Below are positions 1 to 7,519 of a stretch of 39,079 bases of DNA, piece after piece. Within the stretch, counting starts at the first letter, position 1; every line of letters begins with the position of its first letter. A model generated the notes under the pieces. It ran no database searches and was not told where the DNA came from. It was given only the letters and a program-made list of their open reading frames with translations. The position numbers and the translations under genes are program-made. The DNA is from Sinorhizobium saheli (GTDB lineage: Bacteria > Pseudomonadota > Alphaproteobacteria > Rhizobiales > Rhizobiaceae). The DNA lies in NCBI RefSeq assembly GCF_001651875.1, contig NZ_LNQB01000048.1, positions 1-39,079 of the forward strand, given 5' to 3'.

Positions 1-226
1 CGCTTTTCTTGCAACACCGTGCCGCAGAAAACCGAAATTATATCGCACTATCAAAGACGTGCGGATAGTTCACGGGCGACTGATTACCGTCAAGTTTCGT
101 AAGGCCTTTGCAGGATAGACGAGCCTTACCAGGAAACGACAATTTCTCTTTAGGCGCGCGCGTGTTCTGGGATGGGCCTCAATGCGAGACAGGTAGGTCG
201 AACGGTTCCTAGGAGCGGTGAAAGCC

Positions 227-319
227 ATGAGCGATGACCCGTTTTGGAGACGATTGCTGATCTCGGTCACCGACGGTGAGAGAGAAAAGCTGCGCCGTTG
301 GTGTCATGCCCGCGGTTAA
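227..319 (+). CDS. possible 30-residue small ORF
   Basis: A short open frame starts at ATG 227 and ends at TAA 317-319. AGGAG at 211-215 lies about 11 bases upstream, a slightly long but usable ribosome-binding spacing. The 30-residue product begins MSDDPFWRRLL, is rich in Arg, Trp and acidic residues, and could form one amphipathic helix. I do not recognise it, and nothing around it suggests a role. Chance could produce such a frame, so the only support is the Shine-Dalgarno match. Confidence 0.2.
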   Translation: MSDDPFWRRLLISVTDGEREKLRRWCHARG

Positions 320-796
320 CTCGAGCCTTCGGGACGGTTAAAAAGGGTTAAAACGGCATCGCAGTCGGCGGTGCGAGATGCAGTGGGTCCGTCAAGATTT
401 CCGATTGGCTTGAAAATGAGGTGATGCGATCGCCTTCGTCGGTCCATACTGCCTGTTCAGCCTGTAGGAAGAATATGACGGCTGAGATCTGGTCCAATGC
501 CAGAAAGAGTCACGGCATCTCGCGGATCCCCGCGCACGCCCGCATGGAGAACATCGAACTTGGGAAGAGAGGCTATGCTTGTTCAGCGCGGGTCCCGGCC
601 CGGTGTCGGCGGAAACGCCTCGTCCCGGAGATGCCGAACGAGATCGATCTCGGCGTCGCTCTTGAGGGACTCGTCGCGATGTCGACCGGGAATTCCTTGC
701 CGGTCATCCGCTCTAGCGTTAGCAATCGTCTGGTGACGCCGCTCCATCAGGCCGAAGGGGATGGGAGTCAGTTCTTCATCCCCTCGGATAACTTGG
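320..796. other. no confident gene; downstream flank of the SyrB-like gene
   Basis: Open frames exist on both strands here, including an 82-codon minus-strand frame (583-831) that overlaps the 3' end of the SyrB-like gene. Their composition is Arg/Pro-rich, as expected for out-of-frame reading of GC-rich DNA, and none shows a family motif. A run near 334-356 (GGGACGGTTAAAAAGGG and a following GGTTAAAA copy) is a small direct repeat of unknown meaning. Confidence 0.4.
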
Positions 797-1243
797 TCAA
801 TCCAGACCGAGCCTCTTGCGCAGGTCTGCATTTTCCGCCCGCAACTTTTCCGCCAAAAGCTTGCGGAGCCTCTGGTTTTCCTCTTCGAGCGCTACGAGAT
901 CCGCGAATTCGTCGCCGGTCGCAACAGGCTTCTCGGCCTTTTGCTCCACGGGCTTGGCAGTTTTTTTCCACTGATAGTAGGTTTGCTCCGAAATGCCGGC
1001 GCCCTTGATGGCGTCCTTCAGTGTGCCTTTGCCTTCGCTGACTTGCGTCTCGATGAGCTGGAGCTTCTCGTTTCTCTCTTGTTCGCTATACCGCCTCGGT
1101 TTGGCCGCCGTCTTTGACGGCGCCGCTTCAGCGACCGCCTTTTGGCGCCGTGGCGACTTCGCCTTCTTGGCCGTTGGTATTTTCACATCGGTGACTGCCT
1201 CTGGATCCGCAGTCACCGGGCCTAAGTTACTCTCGTCCGCCAT
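797..1243 (-). CDS. syrB: SyrB-like transcriptional regulator
   Basis: This 148-residue protein resembles the SyrB family of Sinorhizobium, described as a repressor affecting the symbiotic regulator syrM. Residues 1-50 are a low-complexity Ala/Lys/Pro tail. Residues about 51-95 look like a transposase-type helix-turn-helix: RRYSEQE at the start and GISEQTYYQWKK at the end. Residues about 112-147 form a leucine-rich heptad helix ending in RKRLGLD. The layout (HTH, then leucine zipper) matches IS3-family OrfA, suggesting a domesticated transposase subunit. The start is ATG 1243. It is transcribed away from the GGDEF-EAL gene. The family call is fairly firm; no target gene can be seen here. Confidence 0.75.
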   Translation of the reverse strand: MADESNLGPVTADPEAVTDVKIPTAKKAKSPRRQKAVAEAAPSKTAAKPRRYSEQERNEKLQLIETQVSEGKGTLKDAIKGAGISEQTYYQWKKTAKPVEQKAEKPVATGDEFADLVALEEENQRLRKLLAEKLRAENADLRKRLGLD

Positions 1244-1551
1244 CCTATGTTCCCTTTAATGAGCGTCTTTCCTGGTCCAGTGAACACCAGAGTGGGCACG
1301 ATGGTCAAACTCCGACTTTTTGCATGGTCTTTCAGCGCCCGGCACGAGGCTGTCGAGGGATGGCGCTTGGTTCACGCATGCCCCGGCCGGGCTTTGTCTG
1401 GAAAAGGCACACTTGCTTATTTCTTGTTCACGGTTGCTACCTTAGCATGTTGACAAGGCGCGGATGGGCACCTTCGCTGCAGTCGGTGGTGTTCCGCCAC
1501 GGGGCCTCAGAGCCACTCCCGCCAACATGCCTGAAAATGATTGTCGTAGAC
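1244..1551. promoter_or_regulatory. divergent intergenic region, SyrB-like gene / GGDEF-EAL gene
   Basis: About 300 bases separate the divergent starts, so promoters for both genes should lie here. I could not pick out convincing -35/-10 pairs or an operator. The GGDEF-EAL frame stays open upstream to 1324, so part of this interval could be coding if an earlier start is used. Confidence 0.35.
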
Positions 1552-4026
1552 ATGACGGAAAAGACGCAACTCAAGTCGCCGGAGCAGATGACCTTGTTTG
1601 ACCACGAGTTCGAGACCATTCTCGATGCGATCCCCCAGCCGATTATCATCAAGGACGAGCTGTCTCGCTTCCGCTTCCTGAACACCGCTGCATATGCCCT
1701 GGTCGGGAGGGCGCGCAGGGATCTCATTGGCCGCAGCGACAGCGACATCTTGCCCGGCGCAGAGGCCAATCGCATTCGCGAGATGGACAAGGAGGTTCTC
1801 AGGACGGGTACCGCTCTCTCCGTCGAGGAAGACATCACCCTGTCGGATGGCACGGTTAGAAACCTTGTGACACAAAAACGTCGTGTCGAACTCGCCGGTG
1901 GAGGCTCGAAGGAGAGGCTTGTCGTCGCGACGATCCAGGACGTCACTGCCTGTCGCAAGGCCGAGACCGAGCTGCGCAACAGTGAAGAGCACTATCGCTC
2001 TTTGGTCGAGCTGCATCCCCAGGTGCCGTGGACGGCAAGTCCGTCCGGCGAGGTTCTCGAAGTAGGTCCGCGCTGGAAAGACATCACCGGCTTCGAAGCC
2101 GCCGATGCGCTGAAGCGGGCGGAGGCAATACATCCCGACGACCTCGATGACGTGCAGCGGCTGTGGTCGAGATCGCTTATCACCGGCGAGCCGCTCGACG
2201 TCGAGTTCCGCCTGGCGACCGCAGAGGGTTGCTATCGTTGGTTTCGCAACCGTGCTGCTGCACGAAAAGCGCAAGACGGCACGATCGTGCGCTGGTACGG
2301 GATTCTCGAAAATGTCGACGATCGCCGCAAAGCGTGGGAGGCCCTTCAGGAGAGCGAGTCTCGTTTCAGGGCAATCGCCGACGACGCGCCGGTGATGATC
2401 TGGGTGACGGATGCAAGCGGCGCTGCCACTTACCACAGCCGACTTTGGCTCGAGACGACCGGACAGACCGCCGAGCAGGCCAAAGGTTTCGGATGGGCGG
2501 AGGCCGTTCACCGCGAGGATCGTCAAAAGGTCGAATGCGGATTTGACGCAGCCTTGCGCCGGCAAAAGCCGGTGCGGGTGGAATATCGTCTTCGGCGCGC
2601 TGACGGCAGCTTGGCCTGGGTCATTGATATCGGGCAGCCGCGCTTTGCTTCGGATGGTAGATTTCTCGGCTATGTCGGCATTGCCCTCGACATCACGGAA
2701 CGCCGCAAAGCGGAAGAGGAACGGCTGCTGGCACAGAAGCAAATCCACCACATGGCCCGACACGATGCACTGACCGGATTGCCAAATCGCCAGTTTCTCC
2801 GCGAGGAGTTCGCACGGCTTGCCGAGAAGATCGCGCCGGGCACCAAAATCGCAGTGTTCTGTCTTGTTCTCGATAATCTGAAAGCGATCAACGACGCCTA
2901 CGGTCGCACCACGGGCGACCTGCTGCTGCGCCGCGTGGCTGCGCGGCTCGGAAATTCTGTCAAGCAATCCGACATGCTCTGCCGCTTCGGTGGCGACGAA
3001 TTCGTCGTCTTGCGCACCGGCATCACGGGCAGTGACGAAGCGCGCTGCCTAGCCCAGCAGTTTATCGATGTCCTTCAAGTGCCGTACGAACTCACAGGAA
3101 CGCAGGTGGATCTTGGCCTCATCGTCGGCGGGGTGGCTGCCCGGATGGCTGACCAGCCACTTGATGACCTTATCCAGGCTGCCGACATTGCGCTCGAGCA
3201 AGCCAAAGCCGGCGGGCGCGGCACGTACGTGGAGTATGAGCCCGGTATGGACGCTGATCTCCAAGCAAAACAGCAGATGAAGGTGTCCCTTCGCCGCGCG
3301 CTCGAGAAGGGCGAGCTGGAGGTCCACTACCAGCCGCTGGTACACCTACCTACGGGCAGGATCACGACCTGCGAGGCGCTCGTGCGATGGACGCATCCAG
3401 AGATGGGGCCGGTGTCTCCAGCCGAGTTCATCCCGATCGCCGAAGAGACGGGGCTGATTGCTCCGCTCGGAGACTGGGTTCTGAGGCAAGCATGCAAGGA
3501 GGCGACCAAGTGGCAACCGCATGTCAGCGTGGCCGTGAACTTGTCCCCTCTGCAGTTCAGGAACCGGCGGCTCGCATCCGACGTTCGCAACATACTGGGC
3601 GAAACCGGGTTGGCCCCCTCACGCTTGCAGCTCGAGGTGACCGAGTCGGTGTTTCTCGATGGGAGCGACAGCAACCTCCGGCTCCTGCAGGAGCTGCGTC
3701 AGCTCGGCGTAAAACTCGCCATGGACGATTTCGGGACCGGTTATTCATCGCTTAGTTATCTGAGGAGCTTTCGTTTCGACAAGATCAAGGTCGATCGCAG
3801 CTTCATTTCCGACTTGCCGATGAGCGACGAATCTTTGGCGATCATACGCGCGGTCGCCGGAATTGGCCGCACGTTGCGGATAACAACGACCGTCGAGGGC
3901 GTCGAGACGGAAACCCAGCTCGATGCCATCAAGGCAGAGGGGTTTGATGAGGCGCAAGGCTATCTGTTCGCACGCCCCCTCCCCGCCGAGCGGATACCTG
4001 AGCTCATCCAGACCCTCCATATGTAA
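1552..4026 (+). CDS. PAS-PAS-PAS-GGDEF-EAL cyclic-di-GMP signalling protein
   Basis: This is a bifunctional-looking c-di-GMP enzyme of about 824 residues. Three PAS domains come first: residues about 15-130, 140-265 and 270-390, the latter two with PAC-like tails ending ENVDDRRKA and LDITERRKA. The GGDEF diguanylate cyclase domain follows, with the intact signature GGDEF at 480-484. The C-terminal EAL phosphodiesterase domain has EAL at about 608-610, plus NLSPLQFRN, LEVTES, DDFGTGYSSL and KVDRSFI, so the metal-binding residues appear present. There is no membrane segment, so it is probably a cytoplasmic sensor. ATG 1552 is chosen because PAS similarity begins soon after; ATG 1537 or a longer 5' form is possible, and ribosome-binding sites are weak. 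Which activity dominates cannot be told from sequence. Confidence 0.85.
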   Translation: MTEKTQLKSPEQMTLFDHEFETILDAIPQPIIIKDELSRFRFLNTAAYALVGRARRDLIGRSDSDILPGAEANRIREMDKEVLRTGTALSVEEDITLSDGTVRNLVTQKRRVELAGGGSKERLVVATIQDVTACRKAETELRNSEEHYRSLVELHPQVPWTASPSGEVLEVGPRWKDITGFEAADALKRAEAIHPDDLDDVQRLWSRSLITGEPLDVEFRLATAEGCYRWFRNRAAARKAQDGTIVRWYGILENVDDRRKAWEALQESESRFRAIADDAPVMIWVTDASGAATYHSRLWLETTGQTAEQAKGFGWAEAVHREDRQKVECGFDAALRRQKPVRVEYRLRRADGSLAWVIDIGQPRFASDGRFLGYVGIALDITERRKAEEERLLAQKQIHHMARHDALTGLPNRQFLREEFARLAEKIAPGTKIAVFCLVLDNLKAINDAYGRTTGDLLLRRVAARLGNSVKQSDMLCRFGGDEFVVLRTGITGSDEARCLAQQFIDVLQVPYELTGTQVDLGLIVGGVAARMADQPLDDLIQAADIALEQAKAGGRGTYVEYEPGMDADLQAKQQMKVSLRRALEKGELEVHYQPLVHLPTGRITTCEALVRWTHPEMGPVSPAEFIPIAEETGLIAPLGDWVLRQACKEATKWQPHVSVAVNLSPLQFRNRRLASDVRNILGETGLAPSRLQLEVTESVFLDGSDSNLRLLQELRQLGVKLAMDDFGTGYSSLSYLRSFRFDKIKVDRSFISDLPMSDESLAIIRAVAGIGRTLRITTTVEGVETETQLDAIKAEGFDEAQGYLFARPLPAERIPELIQTLHM

Positions 4027-4094
4027 TCCGCGTGAACGACGCCATCGCAAGGACACGGTCAGGCGACAAGCACGACAAGTCGAGCCTCTGAACT

Positions 4095-4679
4095 TCAACG
4101 AAGGTCGAAACGTTCAAGCATTCTCTTGAGCTGTCTGTTTTGCAGATGAAGCTTTTGAGCCAGGAGGGTTCTCAGCTCCTGGATTTCCTTGTCGAGGATG
4201 GCCACGTCATTGAGGAAGGCGTCCCCGGAGCGCGAAGATTCTACGTGTTGATCTTTGTCTGCGAAACCCCCGCGCTTCGCGCCGGCGCGGGGCCTCTGCT
4301 TACGCTCTCGGCGCTCGACCCCCGTTTTCGTCAGAAACTCTTTGCTTTGCTTCCCTTGTGGCGCTACGTCAGCCGCTTCCGTCGGCAAAGGAGGCGCTGC
4401 ATCTCGCGCAGCGGTTTCGATTTCTCCATTGGGCAAGTCCGTTGGCTGCGTGGCATCAGCGGCGTCGTCCTCTTTGTCCACTGCCAAGGAAGACTGATTG
4501 GCCGGGTTGCCGGCCTCGCTTGGCGCTTCCGTCGAATTATCGAACGGGCGCACCGGCGTGTGTTCGGCTTCGCTTTCAAGAGGCTCGGGTTCAGCGCCAT
4601 GCCCGGTCGAATTCTCATCAACGGCCGACGGTCGTCGCCGTGACGCCAATTCAACAAGGAATTTCCACGCGGTTTTCAT
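4095..4679 (-). CDS. hypothetical protein with SyrB-like C-terminal leucine-rich helix
   Basis: The 194-residue product is mostly acidic, Ala/Pro/Glu-rich, low-complexity sequence, probably disordered from about 20 to 150. It begins MKTAWKFLVELASRRR, an amphipathic, positively charged helix. The last 40 residues form a predicted coiled-coil helix, with LRTLLAQKL then QNRQLKRMLERF, resembling the end of the SyrB-like protein at 797-1243. Unlike SyrB it has no helix-turn-helix. It ends 68 bases from the stop of the GGDEF-EAL gene in convergent orientation. I do not know its function. A partner or modulator of SyrB-type proteins through the zipper is only a guess. Confidence 0.6.
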   Translation of the reverse strand: MKTAWKFLVELASRRRPSAVDENSTGHGAEPEPLESEAEHTPVRPFDNSTEAPSEAGNPANQSSLAVDKEDDAADATQPTDLPNGEIETAARDAAPPLPTEAADVAPQGKQSKEFLTKTGVERRERKQRPRAGAKRGGFADKDQHVESSRSGDAFLNDVAILDKEIQELRTLLAQKLHLQNRQLKRMLERFDLR

Positions 4680-5282
4680 CGTTCCACCTTAAGAAACCTG
4701 GACTGCGATTCGGCTGTAGCCATTTTAGACATGCCGTACTGCCGGTTACTACGAGGCAAGGCCACGAAATCTCCTCTGCTTGACCGCCGCGGGGGTGATG
4801 GTTGTGACGCTCAACCGCCACTTCCCGCGGATTCACGCGAATGGCGCATAGCCGTCGCCTCTGATGCAGATCCAACCGGGTTCCAAGTTTTTCGTGGCTG
4901 CCAAGGGGTTTCTTCGGTGCGGTATGCTACCGCGGAGCTTAGGGAAAAGTGAGCCCTCGGGTAGTCCGCTCCGCTCCCGCACGCCAAAAAAATTGGATTT
5001 TGTTATAGAACCACGACCGTGCGCTAATTGGCGGGCGCAAGCGAGATCAGTCGCGTTTAACAGCGGTCCGGCATGCACGGGCTCTAGACGTGAACGGGGG
5101 CGATCAGACGAGAAACCGAATGTCCCTCCCGAACGTGCCAGATTTGCAAAGGCCGCGTGATGTCCAGGGCGACAGATCCTCGACGGCGATCAACGGGCCG
5201 GCGGTGCAACTCGCGACGTTTGGCCTCACGATGCGCCCGCAAATCTTGGATGCAGCCCGGGGCAAAGAGCGGCTTTGCATGA
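4680..5282. other. 603-base stretch without a convincing gene
   Basis: Both strands carry only short, Arg/Pro-rich frames without motifs. A small perfect hairpin, GCGGTA-tgc-TACCGC, lies at 4919-4933 but has no U-tract and is not a clear terminator. The interval separates two minus-strand genes and probably holds the promoter of the gene at 4095-4679. Confidence 0.4.
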
Positions 5283-7277
5283 TCAGCGCCGGAGATGCTC
5301 AATGTCCGCCACGGTGCGCAATGCTCGCCCGCTTGACGGTCCGGAATAGACGTCGGCGCTCAAGATCTCGTCTGCAAAGACAATACCGGTGTCTTCGACA
5401 ATCTTTGCGACCGGAACCTGAAAATTCTGACCAGGTTTTGTGCTGTTCGGCCCGACCGGCAGTCGTTCGAACGGAAGGTTGAGGGCATAGTCCTGCTGGC
5501 TGACCATATAGCCGCTGGTATAGAGCCTGTTGTTCCTGTCGGTGACCGCAATCACCTTCCAGAAAAACTGCGGGATCAGAATTCCCCTGTGCTCTTCGTC
5601 GTCAGAGCGAAACAGCGGGCCGGAGAAGACCGAAGCCTGAACATCCTCTTCGTCGGTGTTGTAGAGCAGAAAGTTTTCCAGGCCCTGCCAGAGATCGGCG
5701 CCCTGATTGAAGCCCCAATATTGCGGCGAGCAATTGGTCCACTGAAACGTGTCGTCATTGGCCTGCTTGGCAACGCGGATCTCGCCCCAAACCGGATCGA
5801 GGCGGCGCACGAGGTGGCCGCGGTCGAAATAGTTCTTCGACGGCACTGGCTCGTTGCCGTAGAGTTCGTCGCCGTTTTGCAGTTCCTCGGGGATGCGCGG
5901 ATCGTAAAACCACACGTCATTTCCCCGCTCCAGGTTCGTCCAACGGGCACCGTCGATGTTGACGGCCGTGTAGAAGGCCATCTTGCGCTTGGGATTGGCG
6001 TTGAGGACCACAGAGAAGTGCTGGTAGCGCAGAACGTCGTCGGCTGCACCGGTGACCTTCGCCGGTGAACCATGCCGCAGTGCGTTGGGTCCCAGTGTGG
6101 GCAACGGGATTTCGACGGGCAGGAAATCTGACCGATAGCCTTCGCGTCCATCGAAATAATTGGCCGGGCGCGTGTGCCGCGTCGGCCGGCGTCTTGCCTC
6201 GGCAGCAACAAGCCTGAGGGCAGGTGCGGCGACGAGGGGCGGCCCGACGATGCTCTCTCCCGGCGTCGTTCCGGCAAACGGCTTCACGCCGGTCGCATCG
6301 GCGACAAGGCCATCGACCAGGGTGGAACGGGCAAAGCCCGGCGCCGCTATCCTCTCCTGGACGTCGGCGATAAGCTTGGAGATGCGAACGCCTTCATTCG
6401 CGAGCCAGTGAACTTTGTCGACGGGCAGATTGATGGCGATGCGGGCAGGCGCGGTTGTCTTGTCGGTCAGCACCCAGTGCTCCTCGCCATCGATCAGCCG
6501 GCGGTCAGGAACGCCTGCATGATGCAGGCAAACCACCTGCCAGGCATCCGTGAAGACGGCCGCGCCCGACGACCCGTTCGCGGTATCGGAGGAGTACCAA
6601 AGGAAGTTGTCGCGCGCCGGGTCCGCCTCGTCGCCATATTTGACGAACTTGTTTTCTCTGAGCGAAATGCGCTTCGTCTTGGCATCGGGATGTTGAATGA
6701 TCGTCGCATACTGGCCGACCTCCGTCTTGCCGGTGCGCGCGTCGAGACGGAGGAAACCGAAGTCGGAGATTGGCGTTGCGCCATCCTCGCTGTTTTCCTC
6801 GATCGCAACGACCGTGTAATCGAGCGCCTCCCTCGGGCTCGTGACGAAACCGTCTTGCGGGGAAAGCCGGAAGCGTGTCGTTCGCTTCAGCCGCCCTTCG
6901 GCGTCGAGTTCATAGCCAAACTCGACGGTTGCCTTGAGGGCGTCGTCGGGGGAGCCGATGACGTGATTGTTGGTCAACAGCAGCCGCGGCCCGATCAAGA
7001 ACCCGGTCCCCCAGTCACTGCCGTCGCCAACGGGTGCCGGAACATTGATCCTGCATACGGCCCTTGATGCCATCAAACCGCGCTCAAGATAGTTGATCTC
7101 GACGAGATCGTTTTCGCCGATCAGGGACTCAAAGACGTCGAAATCCACCCCGGCTCCGGCGCGCGCCCGATGGACGACCTGCTCGATCAACCGCATCGGG
7201 TCGACTTCGGGCACAGCCTCGCGGCCTGCGGCGATCTCACCGGCCAGTTGTTCGTCCGCAAATTTGGAGATTTCCAT
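5283..7277 (-). CDS. trypsin-like serine protease fused to DNA/RNA non-specific endonuclease
   Basis: This 664-residue protein joins two hydrolases. Residues about 70-290 are a trypsin/V8-like protease with the triad H105 (LTNNHV), D153 (EALDYTV) and S237 (NGSSGAA). Residues about 380-660 are a NUC-type endonuclease with the catalytic DRGH motif at 485-488 and a following TNCSPQ segment that supplies the usual metal-binding Asn. The first 65 residues are a helical domain resembling the small adaptor domains at the N-terminus of bacterial conflict proteins; that is inference. No signal peptide is seen, so it is probably cytoplasmic. ATG 7277 has a good ribosome site (GAGGGG). A role in defence or programmed nucleic-acid degradation with protease activation is plausible but unproven. 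Confidence 0.85.
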   Translation of the reverse strand: MEISKFADEQLAGEIAAGREAVPEVDPMRLIEQVVHRARAGAGVDFDVFESLIGENDLVEINYLERGLMASRAVCRINVPAPVGDGSDWGTGFLIGPRLLLTNNHVIGSPDDALKATVEFGYELDAEGRLKRTTRFRLSPQDGFVTSPREALDYTVVAIEENSEDGATPISDFGFLRLDARTGKTEVGQYATIIQHPDAKTKRISLRENKFVKYGDEADPARDNFLWYSSDTANGSSGAAVFTDAWQVVCLHHAGVPDRRLIDGEEHWVLTDKTTAPARIAINLPVDKVHWLANEGVRISKLIADVQERIAAPGFARSTLVDGLVADATGVKPFAGTTPGESIVGPPLVAAPALRLVAAEARRRPTRHTRPANYFDGREGYRSDFLPVEIPLPTLGPNALRHGSPAKVTGAADDVLRYQHFSVVLNANPKRKMAFYTAVNIDGARWTNLERGNDVWFYDPRIPEELQNGDELYGNEPVPSKNYFDRGHLVRRLDPVWGEIRVAKQANDDTFQWTNCSPQYWGFNQGADLWQGLENFLLYNTDEEDVQASVFSGPLFRSDDEEHRGILIPQFFWKVIAVTDRNNRLYTSGYMVSQQDYALNLPFERLPVGPNSTKPGQNFQVPVAKIVEDTGIVFADEILSADVYSGPSSGRALRTVADIEHLRR

Positions 7278-7519
7278 TGGCAGCCCCTCTTCAACTTATG
7301 GCGAAGAACTACAGCACGGAAACAACAACGGCGTGACGAACCGAGGGGTGATTTCTCCAGCCGATTGAAAAGTAATACGAATTAGCTTGCATGAATGTTT
7401 TGTGACATTTGCATGGGAGCGCCGCGTCATTATCGATTTGTTATCCCTGGCTGCCTATCGATGCGCTGATGCTGCGGCGCACGCGGCTGCCACCTCAACG
7501 AAATTTCGGGACATCTCTC

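Noticed and set aside
421..1008. 195-codon plus-strand open frame
   Set aside because: It overlaps the SyrB-like gene in antisense and is Arg/Pro/Ser-rich, without motifs or ribosome site.
1507..2967. 486-codon minus-strand open frame
   Set aside because: It is antisense to the GGDEF-EAL gene, has no family motifs, and is explained by GC-rich codon use on the other strand.
4919..4933. possible terminator hairpin GCGGTA-tgc-TACCGC
   Set aside because: Six-base stem without a following T-run, and no gene ends close to it.
6174..7067. 297-codon plus-strand open frame
   Set aside because: It is the complement of the protease-nuclease fusion, which has full catalytic triads.
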